Source: Advenella mandrilli (GTDB taxonomy: Bacteria > Pseudomonadota > Gammaproteobacteria > Burkholderiales > Burkholderiaceae_B). From it: a DNA stretch of 64,000 nucleotides. The notes below the pieces were generated by a model that was given only the letters and a program-made list of their open reading frames with translations, was not told the origin of the DNA and searched no databases. The stretch is from positions 1-64,000 of the forward strand of contig NZ_JAENGP010000016.1 in the NCBI RefSeq assembly GCF_016595155.1. The letters run 5' to 3'. A program made the translations under genes and the position numbers. The first letter of the stretch is position 1. Each line of letters opens with the position of its first letter. Shown piece after piece: positions 56,519-64,000 of this stretch.

Positions 56519-57146
56519 TGATGTGTTGGAGATGAAAAAGCGGTCCCTGGTGCCTTTGTATCTGATTCTGCTAAGTTGCATTATTCCTGTGGTGGCGGCA
56601 GCCCTGCTTTACTTCGTGCCGGGTTTAAGACCCGAGGGGGCGACCAATTATGGCTCTTTCGTGATGCCACAACGCAGTATGCCATCGTCTGCCCAGTTGC
56701 CATTACGCACCCTTGATGGCAATTTGTTTGACCTGAACTCCCTGAAAGGGCGCTGGGTACTGGTTAGTGCCGATGGTGGAGCCTGTCCTGATTCTTGCGC
56801 CACCAAGTTGCATTACACCCGTAATGCCCATGCCAGCCAGGGCAAGAATGTAGAGCGACTGGTGCGCGTGTGGTTTGTGACCGACAACGAAACCATCCCG
56901 CAGAAGGTGCTGGATGCGTATAAAGGCACCTTGATGTTACGGGTTGACCCGGTTGCACTGGGTACTTTTTTATTAGGCCAGGATGTTCGTGCAGGAGCGG
57001 ATGAACTGGAGCGGGAAATGGATAAATATTTGTGGATTATTGATCCGCTTGGCAATTTGATCATGTATTACCCCGGCCAGGAAACCGATCCTGTCCGGTT
57101 CCGTAATGATATTGCCAAGTTGTTGCATGTTTCGGTAATTGGGTAA
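56511..57146 (+). CDS. SCO-like thioredoxin-fold membrane protein of the cox locus
   Basis: A 211-residue protein with one N-terminal helix (about 13-37) and a periplasmic thioredoxin-like domain. It has a CPDSC pair in place of SCO's CxxxC site and WVLVSADGGACP and YLWIIDPLGNLIMYY segments. Such proteins sit between the SURF1 gene and ctaA in betaproteobacteria. A role in reducing or metallating CuA or CuB is inferred. AAGGAG lies five bases before ATG 56511, inside the SURF1 3' end. Confidence 0.75.
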   Translation: MSSDVLEMKKRSLVPLYLILLSCIIPVVAAALLYFVPGLRPEGATNYGSFVMPQRSMPSSAQLPLRTLDGNLFDLNSLKGRWVLVSADGGACPDSCATKLHYTRNAHASQGKNVERLVRVWFVTDNETIPQKVLDAYKGTLMLRVDPVALGTFLLGQDVRAGADELEREMDKYLWIIDPLGNLIMYYPGQETDPVRFRNDIAKLLHVSVIG

Positions 57147-57149
57147 GCC

Positions 57150-58166
57150 ATGGCAACCCGGGTTCATTCTGTTTATCGCCGGCTTGTTTTCCTGACCTGG
57201 TTTTTTACCCTCGACCTGATCATGTTTGGCGCTTTTGTGCGTCTTACCGATTCAGGCCTGGGCTGCCCCGACTGGCCGGGCTGTTATGGCAAACTCACGC
57301 CGTTTGGCGCATCGGGGCAGATTGCCGATGCACTGGTGCAACAGCCATATGGGCCGGTGTCCATGTCAAAGGCCTGGATTGAAATGATTCACCGGTATTG
57401 GGGTAGTGTACTGGGCATGCTGATTATTGCCATTGTGTTCATGGCATGGCGTTACCGGAAGCAGATTGGCCGCCCGGCGGGGCTGGCGACCTTTTGCCTG
57501 GTTGCAGTTTGCCTGCAGGGTGCTTTCGGCGCCTGGACCGTTACGCATAAATTAATGCCGGTGATCGTGACCGCCCATTTGTTGGGCGGCATGTTGTTAC
57601 TGGCGCTGATGAGCTGGCTGGCCGCCCGTGAAAAAACGCATGCCCCGGTTTCTGTTGAGGTGGCATTTGCGCGACCATGGATGTTGTTTGGCCTGCTGAT
57701 ATTATTTGTGCAAATTGTGCTCGGCGGCTGGGTCAGTACCAATTATGCCGCCCTGGCCTGCATGGATTTTCCAACCTGTCACGGACAATGGGTACCCGAG
57801 ATGGATTTTGCCGGTGGTTATTCAATTTTTCGTGAGTTGGGTGTATTACCCAATGGGGAGATCATCTCGCAACAGGCCCTGACTGCCATTCACTGGGTGC
57901 ACCGGAATTTTGCGGTTTTTGTTTTCGTGTATCTGTTTGCCATTGCCTTGCGCCTGCGTCAAGAGCAGGGTTTACGCGCTCCCGCACAATGGCTGGTTTT
58001 GCTATTATTGATGCAGGTATTAACCGGACTAAGCACAATATTTTTCCAATGGCCATTACTCATTGCCGTTTTGCATAATGGTGGGGCCGCAGGGCTGGTG
58101 ATTGCGGCGGTAACAATGCTTGTACGATTGAATCGTGCAGGATCTGACTATAAGGTATTGCCATGA
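57150..58166 (+). CDS. ctaA: Heme A synthase (CtaA/Cox15)
   Basis: CtaA oxidises heme O to heme A for the aa3 oxidase. The 338-residue membrane protein has about eight helices with the family motifs [21 protein letters not shown] (shown here at residue 27 onward in shorter form, [10 protein letters not shown]), EMIHRYWGS and [11 protein letters not shown]; their histidines are the heme ligands. The conserved loop Cys pairs ([16 protein letters not shown]) are present. It overlaps ctaB by four bases. Confidence 0.95.
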   Translation: MATRVHSVYRRLVFLTWFFTLDLIMFGAFVRLTDSGLGCPDWPGCYGKLTPFGASGQIADALVQQPYGPVSMSKAWIEMIHRYWGSVLGMLIIAIVFMAWRYRKQIGRPAGLATFCLVAVCLQGAFGAWTVTHKLMPVIVTAHLLGGMLLLALMSWLAAREKTHAPVSVEVAFARPWMLFGLLILFVQIVLGGWVSTNYAALACMDFPTCHGQWVPEMDFAGGYSIFRELGVLPNGEIISQQALTAIHWVHRNFAVFVFVYLFAIALRLRQEQGLRAPAQWLVLLLLMQVLTGLSTIFFQWPLLIAVLHNGGAAGLVIAAVTMLVRLNRAGSDYKVLP

Positions 58167-59056
58167 CGATAGCCTTGACTGCGCAAACAAAATTTTTTCA
58201 ACAGTATTGGGTGCTAACCAAACCCCGGGTAACCCAGCTGGCGGTTTTTTGTGCCGTGATTGGCATGTTTCTGGCGTCAAACGGGTTGCCCCCGGTTAGT
58301 GTGGTGGTGGCAGGCACCATCGGGATCTGGCTGCTGGCTGCGGCCGCATTTGCCATTAATTGCCTGATCGAGCAGGAAATTGATGCCCGCATGTTAAGAA
58401 CCCGACGCCGGGCAACGGCACAGGGCACGATTACCTCTTTGCAGGTGGTGCTTATGTCGGGCATGGTGGGTGGGCTGGGCATGCTGGTGCTGTACTGGTT
58501 TGTGAATGCCCTGACCATGTGGCTAACGTTTGCGACATTTATTGGCTATGCCTTGATCTATACCATTGTATTAAAACCGCGCACCCCCCAGAATATCGTT
58601 ATTGGCGGTTTGTCGGGTGCGATGCCGCCAGCGTTGGGCTGGGCGGCCGTGGCAGGCTCGGTACCGGCAGAAGCGTGGTTGCTGGTGCTTATTATTTTTG
58701 CCTGGACACCTCCGCATTTCTGGGCGCTGGCCCTGTATCGCAGCCATGATTACCAAAAATCCGGTTTGCCCATGTTGCCAATAACGCATGGCAATGCTTT
58801 TACCCGCTTGCATATTTTGTTATATACCTTCATGCTTGTGGTCATAACGCTAATGCCATTTATTATCCGCATGAGCGGCCTGTTTTATCTGGCCGCGGCA
58901 CTGTTTTTAGGGGGTTGGTTTATCAAGTACGCATTAAGCCTGTATAAGGTTTACAGCGATGAACTGGCCCGAAAAATATTCCGGTTTTCGATTCTCTATC
59001 TTGCCTTGCTGTTTGGGGCATTGCTGGTGGATCACTGGATCATGATTTTGATGTGA
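58163..59056 (+). CDS. ctaB: Protoheme IX farnesyltransferase (heme O synthase)
   Basis: CtaB adds a farnesyl group to heme B to give heme O, the substrate of CtaA. The 297-residue UbiA-type membrane enzyme has about nine helices, the first aspartate-rich motif in [18 protein letters not shown] (about 73-90) and the second region [15 protein letters not shown] (about 193-207). The start is ATGA-coupled to ctaA. Together the two genes supply heme A to CtaD. Confidence 0.96.
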   Translation: MTIALTAQTKFFQQYWVLTKPRVTQLAVFCAVIGMFLASNGLPPVSVVVAGTIGIWLLAAAAFAINCLIEQEIDARMLRTRRRATAQGTITSLQVVLMSGMVGGLGMLVLYWFVNALTMWLTFATFIGYALIYTIVLKPRTPQNIVIGGLSGAMPPALGWAAVAGSVPAEAWLLVLIIFAWTPPHFWALALYRSHDYQKSGLPMLPITHGNAFTRLHILLYTFMLVVITLMPFIIRMSGLFYLAAALFLGGWFIKYALSLYKVYSDELARKIFRFSILYLALLFGALLVDHWIMILM

Positions 59057-59069
59057 TGGTAGGTATTTA

Positions 59070-59696
59070 ATGAATAAATCATATAAAGCCAGAAAGCTGG
59101 CAATCAGTATGGGCCTGGTTTTTTCCATGCTCTTTGGCTTGTCAGCCTGCAAACAGGAAGTACTTGAAGGGGCCTCTGCGCAATCGTTGGCCTTTATCGG
59201 CTCGGATATTACCGGTACCGGTTTTGGTAAAAATGTCAGTGGCATTAACCAGAATGGCCAAGCGGTTTCTTTCAACGATTACAAAGACAAGGTGGTGGTT
59301 GTTTTCTTCGGTTTTACCCAATGTCCCGATGTCTGCCCCACGGCCATGGCTGAATTGTCGCAGCTCATGACAAAATTCACCCCTGAAGAAGCGGCACAGG
59401 TGCAGGTGGTCATGGTTAGCATAGACCCCGAGCGTGATACCCCAGAAATGCTTAAGGCTTATGTATCCGCTTTCGATGATCGTTTCAATGGTATTACTGG
59501 TACACCCGAACAAATTGCCCAGTTGGCCAAGTCCTTCAAGGCCTTTTATAAGAAAGTGGCCCATACCAATGGTACTTATTCAATGGAGCACAGTTCCAGT
59601 TTATATGTGCTGGATAAAAATGGTGAATCCCGCATTCTTTTCAAGCCGGGTACACTCATAGAAGATATGGAAAAGGATATTAGAAGCCTGTTTTGA
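59070..59696 (+). CDS. SCO1/SenC family copper chaperone lipoprotein
   Basis: SCO proteins load copper into the CuA site of subunit II. The 208-residue precursor has a lipoprotein signal with lipobox LSAC (Cys about residue 27). A thioredoxin fold follows with the copper-binding CPDVCP motif near 87 and the distal histidine in MEHSSS near 171. It is last in the assembly operon, followed by a strong terminator. It complements the more divergent SCO-like protein three genes upstream. Confidence 0.92.
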   Translation: MNKSYKARKLAISMGLVFSMLFGLSACKQEVLEGASAQSLAFIGSDITGTGFGKNVSGINQNGQAVSFNDYKDKVVVVFFGFTQCPDVCPTAMAELSQLMTKFTPEEAAQVQVVMVSIDPERDTPEMLKAYVSAFDDRFNGITGTPEQIAQLAKSFKAFYKKVAHTNGTYSMEHSSSLYVLDKNGESRILFKPGTLIEDMEKDIRSLF

Positions 59697-59724
59697 GTTT
59701 TTCGTTGTAGTGCGTCATTATCTG

Positions 59725-59755
59725 CATCCGGCTTTCAGGCCGGATGTTTATTTTT
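59725..59755 (+). terminator. Intrinsic terminator of the cox assembly operon
   Basis: CATCCGGC (59725-59732) pairs with GCCGGATG (59739-59746) and is followed by TTTATTTTT. Confidence 0.85.
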
Positions 59756-60094
59756 GGGATAAAAAAATGTGGAGCCCGAGGGGGCAAGGTCCGGTGCTAA
59801 AAATAAGCGTGTAAGCCATTACATAATTCTTGTTTTGTATCTTAATGTTTTTATTTGTTATCTAAACATTATTTATTAAGATCTATGTTGTGTGATTGAA
59901 ACAATAATTTACGATTAATGATTAAAATGCATGCAATTTAATTGAGTCATTGGCTTTCTGTCTTGGCTGGCCTGCCTGCGTTTTATTTAATAATTGTTGG
60001 CAAGAGTTTGGTCGTTCATGACAAAAAATTTCTATAAATATAGTATACGAATTCTTGGTCTGGATTTGTTTTGGACAAAATTGGTTGGAGTAAA
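59756..60094. other. AT-rich gene-free stretch upstream of the BamE-OmpA gene
   Basis: These 339 bases hold no credible ORF on either strand. The right third is strongly AT-rich and includes TATAAATATAGTATAC (about 60032-60049), which offers -10 sequences for the downstream gene. No operator that I recognise is visible. Confidence 0.5.
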
Positions 60095-60919
60095 ATGAAT
60101 TTCCCCAGAGTAATTGTGACAGCACTGGCAGGTGTTTCCCTGGCTGCTTGTGGTTCACTTAGCAATGTCATGCCCGACGGCACAAGTGATAATCCGGTTT
60201 TCCCAGAGATCCACAATATTACCTATGATAATGGCAGGGGCGTCGCCCCCAATCCAGAAAATCTTAAACTGGTACGTTCGGGTGTCACCAAAGACCAGCT
60301 TTATTACTTGCTGGGCCGTCCTCATTTTTCAGAAGGTTTTGCACCCCGCGAATGGGATTTCCTGTTTTACCTGAATACGCCGGGTAAAGGTACGAACAAT
60401 GTGTCTTCCTGCCAATACAAAATTCTGTTCGACAAGGATATGCTGGCCCGCAGTTTTTACTGGAAACCGGTAGGCCCGAATGACATTTGCGAACCTGAAT
60501 CCCTTGAGAAAGTGGCGGAACAAGCCAGAAAAGTCACCCTTGAAGCAGACGGCCTGTTTGCATTTAATGGTGCCGGCATTAATGATTTGCAGCAGCGCGG
60601 CAAATTGCGTCTTGAAGCCTTAAGCCAGGAAATCCGCAACCAGCCCAGTGTCAAATCCGTGGTTATTATCGGCCATACCGATCGTCTGGGCCCCAAGGCC
60701 TATAACCAGGCTTTGTCTGAAAGACGGGCAAGCAGTGTTGCCGGGTATTTAATATCCAAAGGCGTGTCTTCTTCCCTTATTACGGTGCAAGGACAAGGTG
60801 AATTGCAGCCGCTGGTTCAGTGCGAGAATACCGGTAATCGCCAGGAACTGATCAGTTGTCTGGCACCCAACCGCAGGGTTGAAGTACTGGTCAATCTTGA
60901 AGAGAATCAGGACAAATAA
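60095..60919 (+). CDS. BamE-domain / OmpA-domain fusion lipoprotein
   Basis: The 274-residue precursor has a lipoprotein signal (lipobox LAAC, Cys about 19). The next 90 residues are a SmpA/OmlA (BamE)-type domain (LVRSGVTKDQLYYLLGRPHF and EWDFLFYLNTPG). Residues about 150-270 are an OmpA C-like peptidoglycan-binding domain (LFAFNGAGINDL, IIGHTDRLGPKAYNQALSER, NRRVEVLVN). It would link the outer membrane or BAM machinery to peptidoglycan. I use ATG 60095, preceded by TTGGAG. BamE itself is usually a single domain, so whether this replaces or supplements it is unknown. Confidence 0.85.
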   Translation: MNFPRVIVTALAGVSLAACGSLSNVMPDGTSDNPVFPEIHNITYDNGRGVAPNPENLKLVRSGVTKDQLYYLLGRPHFSEGFAPREWDFLFYLNTPGKGTNNVSSCQYKILFDKDMLARSFYWKPVGPNDICEPESLEKVAEQARKVTLEADGLFAFNGAGINDLQQRGKLRLEALSQEIRNQPSVKSVVIIGHTDRLGPKAYNQALSERRASSVAGYLISKGVSSSLITVQGQGELQPLVQCENTGNRQELISCLAPNRRVEVLVNLEENQDK

Positions 60920-60924
60920 ACAGC

Positions 60925-61010
60925 AAAAAAAAAGCACTTCATCTACTGAAGTGCCTGAATCATCCGTTTCAAAAGGGAGGGGAAAGAGGAGGAGCAGAAA
61001 CGGATGTTAA
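60925..61010 (-). ncRNA. Candidate small RNA with C/U-rich anti-Shine-Dalgarno loop, downstream of rpoH
   Basis: Read on the reverse strand, a perfect 10-bp stem (CATCCGTTTC / GAAACGGATG, 61006-60961) closes a 26-base loop made mostly of C and T, containing CTCCTCC and CCCTCCC. Six bases later GGCACTTCA-loop-TGAAGTGC is followed by T9 (60933-60925), a textbook terminator. The layout, a CCUCC-rich loop and then a terminator, is that of CcsR/cuckoo-type regulatory RNAs. A -10-like TATAAG lies at 61049-61044, or the RNA may be cut from the rpoH 3' UTR. Confidence 0.5.
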
Positions 61011-61196
61011 ACCCAAGCCTGCATTGCACAGATATTGCCGGGGCTTATAGTGTTTAGGCTTGCTGTTCCTACAATAGTTCAATAAGTTTCCCGTCCAGTT
61101 GTTTTAATATGTTACTGCAATATATAAACCCGGCGCGGTAAAAAAACGTCATCCCCTTATGTCAGGAATGACGTTAAATGTTTGAATCCAGAAAAA

Positions 61197-62078
61197 CTAT
61201 TCGCTTAATGCCTTGCGCATTTTTTTCAGGGAGGCGGCTTCAATTTGCCGGATCCGTTCGGCCGACACGCCAAATTCGGCAGCCAGTTCATGCAAGGTGG
61301 CGCCGCCACCTTCATCTTGTAGCCAGCGGGCTTCAATAATGCGGCGGGAGCGCTCATCAAGCAGCGAAAGTGCCTGGGAAATACCCGAGCTTTGCAGGGT
61401 ATCGTAAGCCTGTTTTTCAATCACGGAGGTGGGTTCGTGATCGCCGTCGTCTGACAGGTAAGAAATGGGGGCGAACTCGTCATCATCATTGGTTTGTGAT
61501 TCAAACGACATATCGCGGCCTGAAAGACGGACTTCCATTTCACTGACATCTTCGGGGCGGACATTCAGTTTGGCGGCAATGCCTTCAATATGTTCCGGAT
61601 TAAGGGTTTGGCCATCGGGACGCATGCTGCGCAAATTGAAGAACAGCTTGCGCTGGGCTTTGGTGGTGGCAATTTTTACCATACGCCAATTGCGAATGAC
61701 ATATTCATGAATTTCGGCCTTGATCCAATGAACGGCAAAAGAAACCAGGCGGACACCACGGGACACGTCAAAACGCTTGACCGCTTTCATCAGGCCAATA
61801 TTGCCTTCCTGGATAAGGTCGGCGTGTGGCAGGCCATAGCCCAGATACTGGCGGGAAATGGACACCACCAGACGCAGGTGCGACATGATAAGGTCACGGG
61901 CCGCATCCAGATTGCCTTCTTTTTGCAATTGTTCAGCCAAATTCTTCTCCTGTTCTGCCGACAGGAGCGGTAAACGGTTCACTGCGCTAATGTATGCCTC
62001 TATGGTGCCTAATGCTCCCGGGTTGGAGATGGCCATGGCTACATTGGAATTTGACAGTGCAAGCGCTTGATTTGACAT
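61197..62078 (-). CDS. rpoH: Heat-shock sigma factor sigma-32
   Basis: RpoH directs RNA polymerase to heat-shock promoters. The 293-residue protein has region 2 (DLIQEGNIGLMKAVKRFD near residue 86), the RpoH box QRKLFFNLR near 142 that distinguishes it from other sigma-70 members, and a region 4.2 HTH (TLHELAAEFGVSAERIRQIE). A GGAG sits rather far (about 14 bases) from ATG 62078. Its promoter is overlapped by a perfect CIRCE, and its 3' region contains a candidate sRNA with a terminator about 245 bases past the stop. Confidence 0.97.
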   Translation of the reverse strand: MSNQALALSNSNVAMAISNPGALGTIEAYISAVNRLPLLSAEQEKNLAEQLQKEGNLDAARDLIMSHLRLVVSISRQYLGYGLPHADLIQEGNIGLMKAVKRFDVSRGVRLVSFAVHWIKAEIHEYVIRNWRMVKIATTKAQRKLFFNLRSMRPDGQTLNPEHIEGIAAKLNVRPEDVSEMEVRLSGRDMSFESQTNDDDEFAPISYLSDDGDHEPTSVIEKQAYDTLQSSGISQALSLLDERSRRIIEARWLQDEGGGATLHELAAEFGVSAERIRQIEAASLKKMRKALSE

Positions 62079-62101
62079 AGATTTTGTTTGACTCCGTTGA
62101 A

Positions 62102-62149
62102 ATTATATCTTCGTTGTATATATTAGCACTCAATAACAAAGAGTGCTAA
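62102..62149 (-). promoter_or_regulatory. rpoH promoter with perfect CIRCE (HrcA operator)
   Basis: TTAGCACTC-aataacaaa-GAGTGCTAA (62123-62149) is an exact match to the CIRCE consensus with its 9-base spacer. On the rpoH strand a perfect TATAAT lies at 62107-62102; a -35 placed 17 bases away would fall inside the CIRCE half-site. Binding of HrcA would therefore block transcription of rpoH. Confidence 0.9.
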
Positions 62150-62221
62150 TAAGATATTGAAATCAGGAAAAAGTTCCTGTTTCAATCTATTTATGGCTTT
62201 TTTCCGGCGTTATGACCCACT

Positions 62222-63061
62222 TTAAAGGCGTTCGGCATGAAAACGGATATGGTCTTCCATGAAGGTTGAAATGAAATAATAACCGTGGTCATAATGCTCG
62301 TGGTGACGCAGGACCAACGGCTGGTTGGCTTGTTCACATGCCGCTTCGAACACCTCGGGATACAGCTGTTCTTGCAGGAAGCTGTCTTTCAGACCCTGGT
62401 CGACCAGGATGCCCTGGGGAAAAGGGTTGTGCAGGGTTTGCATCAGGCAGGAGGCATCATAAGCTTCCCATTGGGTTTTATCGTTGCCTAAATAACGGGA
62501 AAAGGCCTTTTGTCCCCATGGACATTTGACTGGGGCGGCAACCGGAGCAAAAGCAGAGACGGATTTGAACAGTTGGGGGTTTTTCAGGGCCAGTACCAGT
62601 GCGCCGTGGCCGCCCATCGAGTGGCCGAAAATACCCATCCGGTCTTTGGCTGCACCCAGTGTTTCGGCTATCGCATAAAGCTCTTTAGTAATGTAGCTGT
62701 ACATCCGGTAGTTTTTATTCCAGCCGGGTTCGGTGGCATCCAGATAAAAACCGGCACCGGTGCCAAAGTCCCAGTGTTCGTCTTCTCCTTCTATGCCTGC
62801 CCCTCTTGGGCTGGTGTCCGGGGCAATTAGCATCATGCCGTGTTCGGCCGCGTAACGCTGGGCGGCTCCTTTGGTCATGAAGGTTTCTTCGGTGCACGTC
62901 AGGCCGGCCAGGTAAAACAAGGCGGGCAGGGCACCATTTTCGGCCTGGCGGGGTATAAATACGGAAAAACGCATGGGCAGGCCGATTTCACTGGACTGGT
63001 GTCGGTAAAAACGCTGTATCCCGTCAAAACAGGCATGTTCGCTGATAATTTCAAGATTCAT
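62222..63061 (-). CDS. fghA: S-formylglutathione hydrolase
   Basis: This esterase-D-family enzyme hydrolyses S-formylglutathione to formate and glutathione, the second step of glutathione-dependent formaldehyde detoxification. The 279-residue alpha/beta hydrolase has the oxyanion region FYLAGLTCTEE, the nucleophile elbow GHSMGGHGAL near residue 147, and the triad Asp and His in KDSFLQEQ and HEHYDHGYYFI. The partner formaldehyde dehydrogenase (adhC/frmA) is not in the window. Confidence 0.96.
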   Translation of the reverse strand: MNLEIISEHACFDGIQRFYRHQSSEIGLPMRFSVFIPRQAENGALPALFYLAGLTCTEETFMTKGAAQRYAAEHGMMLIAPDTSPRGAGIEGEDEHWDFGTGAGFYLDATEPGWNKNYRMYSYITKELYAIAETLGAAKDRMGIFGHSMGGHGALVLALKNPQLFKSVSAFAPVAAPVKCPWGQKAFSRYLGNDKTQWEAYDASCLMQTLHNPFPQGILVDQGLKDSFLQEQLYPEVFEAACEQANQPLVLRHHEHYDHGYYFISTFMEDHIRFHAERL

Positions 63062-63179
63062 GTTGTTGACCTAAGAATAGAAGGAAGAAAAACAAGTTGG
63101 CGTAAACACAAAGATTGTACCTGTAGATGGCTATGTTTTTCGCTACAATTTGTCTTGTCTATTCTTTGATTGAATTATC

Positions 63180-63881
63180 ATGGCCCGACTTCCCCGTCTG
63201 TATGCGCCACACACCGCACAATTGGTGCATGCAAAGCTTGTCCATTCTTTTGATGCGGCCCCTGATGCGGGGCAACTTATGAATCAGGTTCTGGCCTGGC
63301 TCGCAGACCTGGTGCGCATGCATAACGTTGCCTTGCATGGCTGGACGCTGGTTGATGACAGCATTCTGCTTCTGGCCACCCCTGAAAACGAGCAGGGCAT
63401 TTCCCGTGTCATGCAGTCGCTGGGCCGGAACCTGGCCGCTTCATTGCGGTCTGGTCCCGTTTTTTTAGGCCGTTATCATTCAACCTTGCTTGAACCCGGG
63501 CAATGGGTGCTGCCAGTGATGGTCTGGCTGGAGTCTTTTACCAGTCGCGAGAAAGGCATGGATGCACCCGAATTATGGCCTTGGTCATCGGTGGGCATTC
63601 ATACCGGGGCCGGTTTGGGGGCCGTACCCTGGCTAACTGATCATGAAGACTACTGGCTTACCGGCAATACGCCGTTTGACCGTCAGGTCCGCTACAGAGA
63701 GATTTTTCATCATGGCTTGTCCATGAACGAGAGCGCCCGGATTGCTACCGCTTTGGCAGGGCAATGGGCGCTGGGTAGCGAAGCGTTCCTGCAGTCGCTG
63801 TCCAGCAGTGCCAGCAGGCGTGTCAGCCCCGGTAAGCGTGGCCGCCCAAGAAAAATCCAGCCTGAGTCCGACATGAAGTAA
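63180..63881 (+). CDS. RAYT/Y1-transposase-like protein without catalytic motifs
   Basis: The 233-residue protein follows the REP-associated tyrosine transposase plan: MARLPRL start, a central LLATPENEQGISRVMQSLGR, then GRYHSTLLEPGQWVLP, WPWSS, and YWLTGNTPFDRQVRYRE with a basic GKRGRPRK tail. The metal-binding HUH motif, normally in MPNHVHLL, is replaced by VDDSILLL (residues 58-65), and the segment that should hold the nucleophilic Tyr (RYIELNPVRA) reads VWLESFTSREKG. It is therefore probably a domesticated DNA-binding protein rather than a transposase. No REP hairpins surround it. Confidence 0.75.
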   Translation: MARLPRLYAPHTAQLVHAKLVHSFDAAPDAGQLMNQVLAWLADLVRMHNVALHGWTLVDDSILLLATPENEQGISRVMQSLGRNLAASLRSGPVFLGRYHSTLLEPGQWVLPVMVWLESFTSREKGMDAPELWPWSSVGIHTGAGLGAVPWLTDHEDYWLTGNTPFDRQVRYREIFHHGLSMNESARIATALAGQWALGSEAFLQSLSSSASRRVSPGKRGRPRKIQPESDMK

Positions 63882-63975
63882 ATGCTTGTTCATGGCTTGC
63901 TCTTATTTGTCGTCCTGTTTAAGCGTAATATTGGAACCGATATACTGTTCAGACATAAAAACGAAAAGGATGGGT

Positions 63976-64000
63976 ATGGACTATTTACTGGCCCTTGATC
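63976..64000 (+). CDS. Start of a gene cut by the window edge, possibly glycerol kinase
   Basis: ATG 63976, preceded by AAAAGG, begins MDYLLALD before the edge. Glycerol kinases commonly start with a similar YLLALDQGTT segment, so GlpK is a reasonable guess from eight residues only. Confidence 0.3.

Noticed and set aside
60961-61006. Forward-strand reading of the rpoH-downstream hairpin as a purine-rich sRNA
   Set aside because: The terminator stem has its T9 only on the reverse strand; forward it is preceded, not followed, by the homopolymer.
1-64000. tRNA, rRNA or CRISPR arrays
   Set aside because: No cloverleaf with conserved T-loop sequence, no rRNA segment and no regularly spaced repeat-spacer array was seen; the three-copy repeat near 42.5 kb is not CRISPR-like.

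Overview
The window reads as one replicon of a betaproteobacterium, most likely Burkholderiales and Alcaligenaceae-like. The evidence is a PhaM-type granule protein, a long-tailed second IF-1, a Bug-family binding protein, the ctaC-ctaD-small protein-DUF2970-ctaE-DUF2909-SURF1 layout of the cytochrome oxidase locus, and a stand-alone rpoH under a CIRCE operator. Genus is not assigned. Coding density is high and most genes sit in short, tightly coupled operons.

Layout: (1) 1-0.6 kb, the 3' end of an IS200/IS605 tnpB and its structured right end. (2) 0.6-3.6 kb, a coiled-coil lipoprotein, an SDR dehydrogenase and a nitronate monooxygenase. (3) 3.6-12.8 kb, a complete nitrous oxide reductase operon nosRZDFYLX, with a well-placed FNR/DNR-type site 41.5 bp from the inferred start and a weaker site exactly 50 bp upstream. 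(4) 12.8-18.4 kb, infA with a promoter implying a leader of about 270 nt, an ftsH copy away from its usual neighbours, a pirin and a TerC-CBS-CorC membrane protein. (5) 18.6-26.0 kb, DUF2946, a TonB-dependent receptor, an exported membrane-anchored CobN-like protein, an ExbB/TolQ-like proton channel and DUF2149. This is the most intriguing system in the window: a chelatase-family protein outside the cytoplasm coupled to a proton channel. (6) 26-36 kb, an SDR, a Fur-box-controlled siderophore-interacting reductase, a YdhR protein, an ALDH / Bug binding protein / ThDP-enzyme / LysR cluster for an unknown 2-oxoacid, and a SulP transporter with a universal stress protein. (7) 36-42.6 kb, accessory DNA: an AT-rich AraC-AzlC-AzlD group, a truncated AAA_4 gene, a complete IS3-family element and the 3' half of an IS66 transposase. 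(8) 42.6-51.4 kb, glmS, an Lrp regulator, two glycosyltransferases, an MFS exporter, glmU, phaM and a Nudix hydrolase. (9) 51.6-59.7 kb, an aa3-type cytochrome c oxidase locus with its heme A and copper assembly genes but without ctaG/cox11. (10) 60-64 kb, a BamE-OmpA fusion lipoprotein, a candidate C/U-rich-loop sRNA downstream of rpoH, rpoH with a perfect CIRCE, S-formylglutathione hydrolase, a RAYT-like protein that has lost its catalytic motifs, and the first codons of a probable glycerol kinase.

Taken together, the genes describe a facultative respirer that uses an aa3 oxidase with oxygen and N2O reduction without it. Both enzymes need copper, and copper-handling genes are prominent (NosD, NosL, two SCO-type proteins). 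Starts, motifs and operators were read by eye; no database search was run.
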